Part shown: positions 1 through 7,713 of the stretch, piece after piece | Layout: each line of letters starts with the position of its first letter | Position numbering within the stretch: the first letter of the stretch is position 1 | Assembly (NCBI RefSeq): GCF_000420365.1 | Contig: NZ_ATUU01000002.1 | Span: forward strand, 248,001-312,000 | DNA from: Weissella halotolerans DSM 20190 | GTDB taxonomy: Bacteria > Bacillota > Bacilli > Lactobacillales > Lactobacillaceae | Reading direction: 5' to 3' | DNA: 64,000 nt | Made by a program: the position numbers and the translations under genes | Notes under the pieces: model-generated | What the model was told of the DNA's origin: nothing | Databases searched by the model: none | What the model saw: only the letters and a program-made list of their open reading frames with translations

Positions 1-1037
1 AGGTAAACACTGGGACGGTTTGTAAAACGTAGTTGTTGTTGCGTTTCATTAAGCACATCAATCATTTCATACCAGGTAGCTGGTTGGCTGTTCTTGGCTA
101 ATTGATCGAAGTTATCATCTGGCACCAGGCTGATTAAATCCGGCGCCTCAGTATAAAGAAGTAAATCACGTGCATAACTTATCAGATCTTCAATAAACCG
201 ATTAGCATCCTTACCGGCTGCTAATACCTCGGTTACTTTAACTAAGGCTGCTGGGGTCTGCCCGGCAACAACGGCCTGTACATACTCACCCAATAAATTT
301 TGCCTAACGGAGCCAGTAACCAAAAGTGCATTTTCTAAGGTTGCCCGGCCATCCCCAAATGATAATACTTGATCAAGAATACTTAAGGCATCTCGCATGC
401 CGCCATCAGCCGCTTTCGCGATGACCCGCAAGGCCGCTTCTTCGTAACTGCTACCACGTTCATTTAAAATGTAGACCATCCGATCATAGGCTGCCTGAGC
501 ATCAATCCGCTTAAAGTCAAAACGCTGAGTACGCGAAATAATCGTCGCCGGTATTTTTTGTGGTTCAGTCGTGGCTAAAATAAAGATGACGTTGGCAGGT
601 GGTTCCTCTAGCGTTTTCAACAAAGCATTGAAGGCTCCCGTTGATAACATGTGTACCTCATCAATGATATAAACTTTATATTTAGCCTGGGTCGGAGCAT
701 AGTTAACATCCTCGCGAATTTGTCGAATTTCATCAACACCATTATTAGAGGCTGCATCTAATTCGATGATATCACCCAAGCTTCCTTGATTGGCAGCTAG
801 ACAGAGTTCACAGGTTTCATCCGGTTCGCCATCAATAGGGTGCAAACAATTAACCGCCTTAGCAAAAATCTTAGCTGCTGATGTTTTACCCGTTCCCCGT
901 GGTCCCGTAAATAAATAGGCGTGACTGATTTGATGACTGATAATTGTATTTTGTAGGGTTTTGGTGACCACCTCTTGGCCGACCATATCACTAAATTTTT
1001 GCGGACGCCAAGTCCGATATAGAGCTTGATATGCCAA
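1..1037 (-). CDS. dnaX: DNA polymerase III subunit gamma/tau, N-terminal part (cut by window edge)
   Basis: Clamp-loader ATPase of the replicative DNA polymerase, which loads the sliding clamp on primed DNA. The translation opens with the classical MAYQALYRTWRPQKF start. It carries Walker A GPRGTGKT at residues 45-52, a zinc module (Cys64, Cys76, Cys79) and the DEVHMLS Walker B motif. The start is a TTG at 1037-1035, chosen because it gives the family N-terminus and has an AGGGAG ribosome binding site about 7 nt upstream. The reading frame is open to the window edge, so about 345 residues are visible and the C-terminal tau region is missing. It lies downstream of the SRP RNA gene, the usual order in Bacilli. 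One of the four usual zinc cysteines is an Asp (residue 73). Confidence 0.97.
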   Translation of the reverse strand, partial: MAYQALYRTWRPQKFSDMVGQEVVTKTLQNTIISHQISHAYLFTGPRGTGKTSAAKIFAKAVNCLHPIDGEPDETCELCLAANQGSLGDIIELDAASNNGVDEIRQIREDVNYAPTQAKYKVYIIDEVHMLSTGAFNALLKTLEEPPANVIFILATTEPQKIPATIISRTQRFDFKRIDAQAAYDRMVYILNERGSSYEEAALRVIAKAADGGMRDALSILDQVLSFGDGRATLENALLVTGSVRQNLLGEYVQAVVAGQTPAALVKVTEVLAAGKDANRFIEDLISYARDLLLYTEAPDLISLVPDDNFDQLAKNSQPATWYEMIDVLNETQQQLRFTNRPSVY

Positions 1038-1113
1038 CTGTAGTCTCCCTTCTTTTGCACCTAGCCACGATGGTTTAACGTGTTTTGTCTACCTATCATC
1101 TTACCAGAAAATC

Positions 1114-1150
1114 AAAGAAAAAAACGCTAGCCGATAAAAATCAGCCAGCG
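1114..1150 (-). terminator. Rho-independent terminator of the SRP RNA gene
   Basis: On the minus strand a stem with arms CGCTGGCTGAT and ATCGGCTAGCG closes a short T loop and is followed by a run of T. It lies just past the 3' end of the 4.5S-type RNA and before dnaX. Confidence 0.85.
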
Positions 1151-1164
1151 AATTCATATTCATC

Positions 1165-1245
1165 AGAAGTGAAGCACAATACACGATCTCCTTAGTGCTG
1201 CTGCCTTCCGACCCTGACACGGTTCGAAGTGCATACTTGCCTCAC
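1165..1245 (-). ncRNA. ffs: Bacterial small signal recognition particle RNA (4.5S type)
   Basis: The RNA of the signal recognition particle, partner of Ffh in membrane targeting. The minus strand shows the conserved helix 8 region (GTGTCAGG, then GGAAGGCAGCAGCACTAAGG). Closing arms GTGAGGCA (from 1245) and TGCTTCAC (to 1169) pair over 8 bp with one wobble. The position between tadA and dnaX is typical for Bacilli. The 5' end is inferred as 7 nt after the -10 box and the 3' end is approximate. The length of roughly 80-95 nt means it lacks the Alu domain seen in Bacillus. Confidence 0.92.
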
Positions 1246-1251
1246 ACGACT

Positions 1252-1261
1252 ATTATAGCAT
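1252..1261 (-). promoter_or_regulatory. Extended -10 promoter of the SRP RNA
   Basis: The minus strand reads TGCTATAAT, an extended -10 (TGn plus TATAAT), 7 nt before the inferred RNA start. The -35 region is poor. The box overlaps the last codons of tadA, so the promoter is embedded in the upstream coding sequence. Confidence 0.75.
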
Positions 1262-1780
1262 GTCCTTTTTCATTTGACTAGCATCTTTTCGTGCCCGCTT
1301 GACCGCTTTTTGGCGCTGGCGAATTGCTTTAAAAAATGCTTTTAACAGCTGGCTTGCCTCTGACTGGCGAACACCTGCATTTACCTCAACCTGATGGTTT
1401 AACCGTTGATCTGCTAAGATTTGATACAGCGAATTTACAGCCCCACCCTTTGGATCTTCAGCCCCATAATAAAGCTTATCAATTCGCGTTTGTTGAATCA
1501 ATCCAGCACACATGATGCATGGTTCTAAGGTCACAAAGAGCTGGGCCTCTGGTAGGCGCCATGAGTGTAGGTAACGACTAGCTTCAGTAATTGCCATCAC
1601 TTCTGCATGTTGACTAGCATCTTGGGCCCGTTCACGTAGGTTAAAACCACGTCCGATAATTTGGCCCTTCAACACAACAACTGCCCCAATTGGCACCTCA
1701 CCTAAAGCTGCAGCTTTTTTAGCCTCTTGCAAGGCCTGACCCATAAAATACTCGACTTCTTCAGGCGTCAACTCGGTCAT
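1253..1780 (-). CDS. tadA: tRNA adenosine(34) deaminase
   Basis: Deaminates A34 of tRNA-Arg(ACG) to inosine; that tRNA is itself encoded at 19862-19935. About 175 residues. The zinc site is visible as HAE at residues 58-60 and PCIMC at residues 87-91, with Glu60 as the proton shuttle. The start MTELTPEEVEY at 1780 was preferred to an upstream ATG at 1822 because GGAGAG sits about 8 nt before it and the family begins here. It overlaps the end of the upstream methyltransferase gene by 20 bp, which suggests coupled translation. Confidence 0.95.
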   Translation of the reverse strand: MTELTPEEVEYFMGQALQEAKKAAALGEVPIGAVVVLKGQIIGRGFNLRERAQDASQHAEVMAITEASRYLHSWRLPEAQLFVTLEPCIMCAGLIQQTRIDKLYYGAEDPKGGAVNSLYQILADQRLNHQVEVNAGVRQSEASQLLKAFFKAIRQRQKAVKRARKDASQMKKDML

Positions 1781-2381
1781 GATAGCGACTCTCCATAATA
1801 TAGTACCCTTTATCTTTAGCAATCACTGTGACATTACCAAAGACATCCTTCATCAATTGTTTAGCTGAGGGCGCCCCCTGCTTTTTTTGTAGCACTACTG
1901 TTAAAGTGCCCCCAGTTTCCAGATGGTTCGGCGCATGGCTAAGCATCGTTTGTACCACCTGTTTACCAGCCCGAACAGGGGGATTAACTAAAATAGCAGC
2001 AAAGCGGCCCTGAACGTGTTCATAACAGTCAGACTGAACGACCGTCACCTGCTGTGATACGTCATTTTCTTTTGCATTGCGTTTAATCAAATTCACCGCT
2101 CGTTCATTGATTTCCGCAGCAACCACTTGACGGTCAGGAAAAGCCTTTGCTAAGGCAATCGCTACCGGTCCATAGCCAGCACCCAGGTCCAAAAAAGGGC
2201 CCTGCGGTAAGTCAGTAAAACGAAAATTTTCTAACATCGTTCGCGTTCCATAATCAATAGTATGTTTAGAAAAAACGCCCGCATCTGTCACAAAGGTTAA
2301 CTCATGATTTAACAAACGAAAGGTTAAACTATGTTCATCATGTTGGCCACTAGGTTCCTTTGTATAATAATGTTCTGTCAT
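1761..2381 (-). CDS. Class I SAM-dependent methyltransferase, RsmC-like
   Basis: A 206-residue protein of the RsmC/YbxB type, probably an rRNA guanine-N2 methyltransferase; the exact target is inferred. Motif I is DLGAGYGP near residue 65 and the catalytic NPPVRAGK motif (N6/N2-type NPP) lies near residue 133. The N-terminal segment (HYYTKEPSG, then the FVTDAGVFSK block) is characteristic of the single-domain Gram-positive version. RBS AGAAGGTG precedes the ATG. The gene lies between an alpha/beta hydrolase and tadA on the same strand, the conserved position of this family in Bacilli. Confidence 0.88.
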   Translation of the reverse strand: MTEHYYTKEPSGQHDEHSLTFRLLNHELTFVTDAGVFSKHTIDYGTRTMLENFRFTDLPQGPFLDLGAGYGPVAIALAKAFPDRQVVAAEINERAVNLIKRNAKENDVSQQVTVVQSDCYEHVQGRFAAILVNPPVRAGKQVVQTMLSHAPNHLETGGTLTVVLQKKQGAPSAKQLMKDVFGNVTVIAKDKGYYIMESRYHDRVDA

Positions 2382-2433
2382 TATGCACCTTCTTTTTCTC
2401 TTGTTGTCCTAACGCAGTTAACTTAAAACATTC

Positions 2434-3375
2434 CTATGGTACATACCGGTGCAAAAAATGACTAACAACGGCTTCGTACTTTTGTGGGTCTACCTGGTAA
2501 GCGTCCATGTGCCCAGCTGATTTAGCAATATACTGTTCCTTTGGTCCGCGATTAGCTCGATAGACATCATGAATCATCGCTGTTGGTACAAACTTGTCCT
2601 CAGACCCATGAATAAACAAGATTGGCCGTCGATTATGCTTTAAAGCTTCTGTTGGCCGAACTTGATCATAGCTGTAACCCGCTAGCCAACGTGAATAAAG
2701 CGATAAGGTTTCAACCATCGGCCGGGTAATCCACATTGGTAAATGATACATACCGTTCGCCTCATAATAGAGCTCCTGGCGAACATCGTTATAACCACAA
2801 TCCTCAATGAAGGCTTTAACCTGCTTAGGGGGTTGCATCCCCGCTAATAACATTGTGGTTGCCCCTCCTAAGGAGGTACCATAGACCACAATCTCACTGT
2901 CAGCCCCTTCTTGCTTAATCAATTGCTTAATCCAGGCTAAATAATCTTTAGCCTCTAAATACCCAAAACCAATATAGCGTCCCTGTGATCGACCAGCTGC
3001 TCGATTATCAGCCAGCACAACATTGTAACCTTGCTCATGCATGAGCTGGGCATAAGTGATATTAGCATTATGATCAACTGAAAAGCCGTGAATCACAATG
3101 GCAATTTTTTTAGTGGGCTGGTCAGCTGGCACATAGTCCCCTTTTAACAGAAGGCCATCCTCAGTTTTTAACTGTACTGGTTTTTTAGGCAGGGCTAACC
3201 AAGCCTGCTGTTGTGCATACAAATGATCAGTCGGCTTTAAACGTCCCCCACTAACAAACGATTTCTCAGACCGTACCTGGGCGGTATGAAAAAAGTAGGC
3301 ACTCATTCCTAGATAACCTAGTGCTAGTATAGTCATTAGACCGCATATAATCTTTACTATTCGTCGTTTCTTCAT
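2434..3375 (-). CDS. Membrane-anchored alpha/beta hydrolase
   Basis: A 313-residue protein with an N-terminal membrane segment at about residues 7-29, then an alpha/beta hydrolase fold of the serine aminopeptidase/BAAT-like type. The oxyanion HGF motif is at residues 96-98 and the nucleophile elbow GTSLG at 166-170 (Ser168). Likely acid and base are Asp260 (GSED) and His289 (AGHMD). The active domain is predicted outside the membrane anchored by the uncleaved helix. The substrate is unknown; esterase or acyl-transfer activity is plausible. It may start the operon that continues into the RsmC-like gene and tadA. Confidence 0.85.
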   Translation of the reverse strand: MKKRRIVKIICGLMTILALGYLGMSAYFFHTAQVRSEKSFVSGGRLKPTDHLYAQQQAWLALPKKPVQLKTEDGLLLKGDYVPADQPTKKIAIVIHGFSVDHNANITYAQLMHEQGYNVVLADNRAAGRSQGRYIGFGYLEAKDYLAWIKQLIKQEGADSEIVVYGTSLGGATTMLLAGMQPPKQVKAFIEDCGYNDVRQELYYEANGMYHLPMWITRPMVETLSLYSRWLAGYSYDQVRPTEALKHNRRPILFIHGSEDKFVPTAMIHDVYRANRGPKEQYIAKSAGHMDAYQVDPQKYEAVVSHFLHRYVP

Positions 3376-3417
3376 CCTACTTGCTTCCTTTACTCATCAT
3401 CCCATTTTATCTTTCCT

Positions 3418-3423
3418 ATTATA
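3418..3423 (-). promoter_or_regulatory. -10 box for the alpha/beta hydrolase gene
   Basis: A perfect TATAAT on the minus strand about 45 bp before the hydrolase start. No good -35 was found at 17 bp. It is back to back with the promoter of the divergent peptidase gene. Confidence 0.55.
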
Positions 3424-3477
3424 CGAGGATTCACTTCTAAATTGCCAGCCCGGCCTTTGCTTTAGCTCTAAATATGC

Positions 3478-3483
3478 TACAAT
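3478..3483 (+). promoter_or_regulatory. Extended -10 promoter of the M3 peptidase gene
   Basis: TGC-TACAAT immediately upstream of the peptidase. Transcription should start near 3490, so an ATG at 3495 would have almost no leader. This supports the downstream start at 3516. Confidence 0.6.
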
Positions 3484-3515
3484 ATTAAAATAAAATGAGA
3501 AAGTTGGTGTTCTTT

Positions 3516-5327
3516 ATGTCTTATTCACAAAACTGGGATCTTGATACCATCTATCCAGGTGGTATCGATTCTCCAGAATTCCAAACTAAATTAACCACCC
3601 TAGCGAACCAAATTGCCAACTTTAGCCGGGCTGTAAGTAATTATGACCTGAAGCAAGACCAACCTGACTATCAGGAATTGGCGAGGCTCACCAGCCAAGC
3701 TCAAACCATCGAAAGTGGTCTAGGGACGGTGAACGTCTTCGTGACCGCCCTAATTTCAGCCGACTATACAAATCCTGAATATCGGCCTTATGATGCCAAA
3801 ATTCAACAATTAATGGTGACCTACCAAGCCCCACTTGATACTTTTAGTCGGCGCCTAGCCACCCTATCTGAAGCCGACTTTCACGACCTCATCCACCTTC
3901 CGGCCTTTTTTGATATCGCTTTTCACCTAAGCACACTGCGTAAAAGGGCCCAACACCTATTAGCCCCTGCTAATGAAGACCTAGTAAACCAGCTTCGTCT
4001 AGATGGCTTAAAGGGCTGGTCGAGTCATTATGATACGATTGCTAGCACACTATCACTGCCCTTTACTGATGAAAACGGACAAACATCCACCATTTCAGCC
4101 GGTCAAGCCCTAAACTTCCTCGATGGTTATCCAGATGCTAAGGTTAGAGCAAATCTACTAGATCAATATGAACAGATGTGGACCAAGGCTGAGCCTCTCA
4201 CCGCCGACACCTTAAACCACTTAGCTGGGGCCCGCCTAACTGAACAAAAGGCCCATGGCTATCAAGATGTTCTTGAGGAACCACTAGCCTTAAATCATAT
4301 GTCCAAAGCTACTCTGCAGGCAATGTGGCAGGTTGTAGACCACAATAAGGAAATGTTCAAACCCTACTTTGCCCGGAAAGCAGAACTCCTTGGCCTAACA
4401 GGGATCGGCTGGCAAGACCAGGTTGCACCCTTAAACCAAATTGGCGATTATCAACCCGCCCCACAGGATTATGATACAGTTGCAAATTTTATCGTCCAAA
4501 ACTTTGCTAAGTTCTCCCCTAAAATGGCCGCTTTTGCTCAGAATGCTTTTGACAACCACTGGTTAGAAGTTGAAGATCGTCCTGGTAAGCAACCTGGTGG
4601 TTGGATGGAATCAGTTCCCGATAAAAAAGAATCCCGTATCTTCTTAACCTTCACTGGATCGGTTAACGATGCGGCTACGATTGCCCATGAATTAGGTCAC
4701 GCCTTTCATTCAGACACCCTCAAAGATCTACCCCTTTGGCGCGATGATTACGCAATGAATATTGCTGAAACAGCCTCAACTTTTGCTGAATTATTAATTG
4801 CAGATGCTAATGTTGCCGCTACTGATAGTGATGCTGAAAAGGTCGTTCTCTTAGACGCTAAGATGACCAATTCTGTTGCCATGTTTTTAAATATTCGAGC
4901 GCGCTTTATCTTTGAACAAGCCTTTTACCAGGAACGTCAGGCCGGGTATGTTCCGGCTAAACGCCTGAATGAACTCATGGATCAAGCACAGCAAGAAGCC
5001 TTTGGTGGTATCTTAACCAAGCGACACCCTCATTTTTGGTCAGCCAAATTACACTTCTTTATCGATGATGTGCCCTTTTATAACTTTCCCTATACTTTTG
5101 GCTATCTCTTTAGCTTAGGTATCTATGCCTGGGCTAAAAAGCAACCAAATTTTGAAGCAGCCTATATTGACCTCCTTAGAGATACAGCTAACATGTCGAC
5201 CGAAGACTTAGCTAAAAAGCATCTAGGCGTTGATTTAACGCAACCTGACTTTTGGCAAGCAGGCGCAGACCTTGTTAAAGCTGATATCGACCAATTTATG
5301 GACCTATCAACACAATTTATCAAATAA
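3516..5327 (+). CDS. M3 family oligoendopeptidase (PepF/thimet-like)
   Basis: Cytoplasmic zinc metallopeptidase that trims short peptides, useful to a lactic acid bacterium living on imported peptides. About 603 residues. The zinc motif HELGH is at residues 391-395, and the third ligand Glu comes from the following ETAS segment. There is no signal peptide. An ATG at 3495 is in frame, but it lies almost at the transcription start and has no ribosome binding site, so MSYSQNWDLDTIYPGG at 3516 is preferred. The gene is monocistronic, with its own promoter and terminator. It could be called pepF, but M3 subfamilies are hard to separate by eye. Confidence 0.92.
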   Translation: MSYSQNWDLDTIYPGGIDSPEFQTKLTTLANQIANFSRAVSNYDLKQDQPDYQELARLTSQAQTIESGLGTVNVFVTALISADYTNPEYRPYDAKIQQLMVTYQAPLDTFSRRLATLSEADFHDLIHLPAFFDIAFHLSTLRKRAQHLLAPANEDLVNQLRLDGLKGWSSHYDTIASTLSLPFTDENGQTSTISAGQALNFLDGYPDAKVRANLLDQYEQMWTKAEPLTADTLNHLAGARLTEQKAHGYQDVLEEPLALNHMSKATLQAMWQVVDHNKEMFKPYFARKAELLGLTGIGWQDQVAPLNQIGDYQPAPQDYDTVANFIVQNFAKFSPKMAAFAQNAFDNHWLEVEDRPGKQPGGWMESVPDKKESRIFLTFTGSVNDAATIAHELGHAFHSDTLKDLPLWRDDYAMNIAETASTFAELLIADANVAATDSDAEKVVLLDAKMTNSVAMFLNIRARFIFEQAFYQERQAGYVPAKRLNELMDQAQQEAFGGILTKRHPHFWSAKLHFFIDDVPFYNFPYTFGYLFSLGIYAWAKKQPNFEAAYIDLLRDTANMSTEDLAKKHLGVDLTQPDFWQAGADLVKADIDQFMDLSTQFIK

Positions 5328-5335
5328 GCACTAGT

Positions 5336-5368
5336 AAAGGCCAGTCCACAAGAGACTGGCCTTTTTTT
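5336..5368 (+). terminator. Terminator of the M3 peptidase gene
   Basis: Arms AGGCCAGTC and GACTGGCCT around a 7-nt loop, followed by seven T. The opposite strand has only a short T tract, so it works mainly for the plus-strand gene, though the converging methyltransferase gene ends at 5367 and may share it. Confidence 0.85.
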
Positions 5369-6197
5369 AATGGACAAAATAAAGTCGTTCATCGATAATA
5401 TCAAACGATGGGTACTGAATCGTTTTTACTTCTGTTAAGTGGGCCTGAGACCAAAATTTCCTAGAATTCGTAGCTCCTTGCCGTTCTCCTATGACTATTA
5501 ATTGGCCATGTTCAAACCATTGGTGTTTACGTAACCACTTTAGAACGTCCCAATCTGCCGTACTAGTATCTGGCGCCCAGCTCAATAGAATGGTCGTCAC
5601 CTCTTGGCTGTAGCGGACTAAGGATTCAAGAGCTGACAACTTCTCCACCGACGTAACCGGCTTCACCGCGGTAATTGGTTGATCTTGCCAATCCTGATTA
5701 TCAGTAGCCAAAATACGTTGCTCTGGTGCCAGAGCACGCAAACCCGCTGTTAAATAACCCTGTCCAGCCATAATTTCTAAGACCGGTTGCTGGTTAAGCA
5801 AGCGTCCTAATGCCTCAACTAAAGGCTGGGAAACATAACCATACATGTTAAAGGTCTCAATTAAATATGTTCGTAAATTCGACAGCACCTGGTCTAAATC
5901 GGGTAAAGAATCAATTAAAGACTGCCACCAATGGTTACCCCGGACCGCATCTGTTGGATAGCGTTGCAAGACAGTCGCCTTTAAACTATCTATATCTGCT
6001 TGCGTAACTGCCATCGTGGGAAGGGCTGGTGGTAAGTATCCCTGATTAAGATCCTGGACCACTTGCATAGCCAACTGAATTTTTTCAGCTAATGGCTTCA
6101 CAGCTTGATAAAGTTGGGCAAAGGGAACAAGTTGCTCATAATAAAGCAAGGTCGACAACTGCCGACCTTGTCCAAAGGTTAATTTTGTTTCTTTCAT
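5367..6197 (-). CDS. SAM-dependent methyltransferase-like protein of unknown target
   Basis: A 276-residue protein. Residues 1-115 look helical and match no domain I recognise. From about residue 135 there is a Rossmann methyltransferase core: motif I LEIMAGQGYLT, an acidic loop ATDNQDW after strand 2, and ILLSWAPD where motif IV would be. This is not the NPPY/DPPY of nucleic-acid N-methyltransferases and has no Cys nucleophile, so a DNA or rRNA base target is not supported. It lies 16 bp after an XRE-type regulator gene on the same strand, so the two are probably co-transcribed. The function is unknown. Confidence 0.75.
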   Translation of the reverse strand: MKETKLTFGQGRQLSTLLYYEQLVPFAQLYQAVKPLAEKIQLAMQVVQDLNQGYLPPALPTMAVTQADIDSLKATVLQRYPTDAVRGNHWWQSLIDSLPDLDQVLSNLRTYLIETFNMYGYVSQPLVEALGRLLNQQPVLEIMAGQGYLTAGLRALAPEQRILATDNQDWQDQPITAVKPVTSVEKLSALESLVRYSQEVTTILLSWAPDTSTADWDVLKWLRKHQWFEHGQLIVIGERQGATNSRKFWSQAHLTEVKTIQYPSFDIIDERLYFVH

Positions 6198-6213
6198 TAC
6201 TTTACTTTCACCC

Positions 6214-6615
6214 TTAAAAGAGATTTTCTTGATGGTTAATCTTCACATCATCATCCTGAATTGCTGTTACTGGATTTAAATAGGCATTAACATACTGAAA
6301 AATATCAAAACGCTGCTGATCAGTCAGGGGCTTACCATTGAAATCAATTTCTTTACCCGATAAAAACAGCAATGAGAGATCAGTCTTTTCAGCCATGGAA
6401 CGACCGACTAAGAAATCCATCGACACATCAAAAAAATCAGCCAACTTACATACTTCAATGTAAGAAGGTGAGCGATCACCTCGTTCCCAGTTACCAATCT
6501 GCGCCGCCGTATTAGGCTTTTGACCGGGGTCTAGCTTTTTATTCATCTCCTCGGCCAAATTCTCCAAGGTAATACTACGTCCCTTACGTAATTCACGCAA
6601 TCGATCTGGAAACAT
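6214..6615 (-). CDS. XRE-family helix-turn-helix regulator
   Basis: A 133-residue protein with an N-terminal HTH of the Cro/CI type at about residues 3-71 (RLRELRKGRSITLENLAEE, then the IGNWERGDRSPS recognition region and the KLADFFDVSMDFLVGR tail). The C-terminal 60 residues have no recognised domain and contain no peptidase motif, so it is not a LexA/CI-type self-cleaving repressor. The family often acts as a local repressor. The likely target is its own operon with the following methyltransferase gene, an inference from adjacency. Confidence 0.9.
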   Translation of the reverse strand: MFPDRLRELRKGRSITLENLAEEMNKKLDPGQKPNTAAQIGNWERGDRSPSYIEVCKLADFFDVSMDFLVGRSMAEKTDLSLLFLSGKEIDFNGKPLTDQQRFDIFQYVNAYLNPVTAIQDDDVKINHQENLF

Positions 6616-6722
6616 TGTCGCTTACCCACTCCATTACTTATTTTCCTATAACTGATAGAAATAATACCTTTTACCATTTTAACGAACATAGTGGCATTTT
6701 TCTAGCTAAATAAAAGAAAAAA

Positions 6723-7589
6723 TTAACTTTTATGGGTTGGTTCCGTTCCTGTTAGTAAAACCACATCAACTGTGACCGACTTTAATGGTCGTTGTTCAGC
6801 CGCAAGTTGTGCCTCATGTCGAGCTCCCCAATGCAAGGGGGTCATGTGAAGTAGGGATTGATAAAGGTCAGTGGGAATCGCCCAGTCATACTGAACTGAG
6901 GCTACCTGTCCATTTGGATAATGTTCAAAAAAACGTTCTACGACTGCTTGGTTACTATAGGTATGCTGGGGACTTGAACTTGGATAAAGTTGCTCTCGTA
7001 ACTCGTGTAAGTACCCTTTGGCTGGTACCACTTTAATCAAGCGCCCACCTGGCTTTAGCACCCGTGAAAATTCCGCATAGGCGCTTGGTGAAAAGAACTC
7101 AACTAAACTATCAAAACTCTGGTCAACAAAGGGCAACTGAGCTAAATCAGCCGTCAAAAAAAAGGCGGGACTGTTAAGCTGGGTGGCTAAGTTTATGCCG
7201 GCTTTTGAAATATCAAAGCCAAAGGCAGTATCTTGGTAGCTCCGACGTAGTGCCAATAAGTTGGCTAAAGGTGTTCCTTCGCCAGTCCCAACATCTAACA
7301 TTGTCTGTGTTTTCTGTGGTAAGGTCTGGCTAACTGCAGTGATAATACCATCAAAGAGCCCTGCTGCTAGCACACGTCGCCGGTCAGCTAACATGGCATC
7401 ATCATATTCTGTACTAGCAGGATGCTTTAAAAAGTTTAAAGACCCCTTTTTATTTAAATCCAACTGGTGATGCTGGCCGCAAACAATACTATGTCCTTGC
7501 ACACTGACGTAAGGTTGCTGACAGACTGGACATTTAAATTTAGTCACTTCTTGCGCTAAAAAGTTTGCTGCTCCATCAATTTTTTTCAT
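6723..7589 (-). CDS. rlmA: 23S rRNA (guanine-N1)-methyltransferase, RlmA family
   Basis: Methylates a guanine in hairpin 35 of 23S rRNA. Gram-positive members are RlmA(II), which act on G748 and can affect sensitivity to tylosin-type macrolides. The N-terminal zinc site has the family spacing: Cys20, Cys23, Cys37, His41. Motif I is DVGTGEGT at about residue 97. About 288 residues from MKKIDGAANF at 7589. This start was preferred to 7673 because AAAGGGAAAG precedes it and the zinc domain begins there. RlmA(I) versus RlmA(II) cannot be decided from motifs alone. Confidence 0.88.
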   Translation of the reverse strand: MKKIDGAANFLAQEVTKFKCPVCQQPYVSVQGHSIVCGQHHQLDLNKKGSLNFLKHPASTEYDDAMLADRRRVLAAGLFDGIITAVSQTLPQKTQTMLDVGTGEGTPLANLLALRRSYQDTAFGFDISKAGINLATQLNSPAFFLTADLAQLPFVDQSFDSLVEFFSPSAYAEFSRVLKPGGRLIKVVPAKGYLHELREQLYPSSSPQHTYSNQAVVERFFEHYPNGQVASVQYDWAIPTDLYQSLLHMTPLHWGARHEAQLAAEQRPLKSVTVDVVLLTGTEPTHKS

Positions 7590-7649
7590 GTACTTTCCCT
7601 TTTCAATGTAAATGTTCTCGTTTCCAGTATACCGCAGATACGTGCTAAC

Positions 7650-7685
7650 AAAAAAGACTGGTCGCCCTATCATGACCAGTCTTTT
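7650..7685 (-). terminator. Terminator after the broken alcohol dehydrogenase gene
   Basis: On the minus strand, arms AAGACTGGTC and GACCAGTCTT around a 10-nt loop are followed by six T. Confidence 0.85.
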
Positions 7686-7713
7686 GTATTTATTAGACCT
7701 TTATTTAGCCGGT

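Noticed and set aside
5367-6615. Restriction-modification system from the XRE regulator plus methyltransferase
   Set aside because: There is no endonuclease gene, and the methyltransferase lacks the NPPY/DPPY or PC motifs of DNA methylases.
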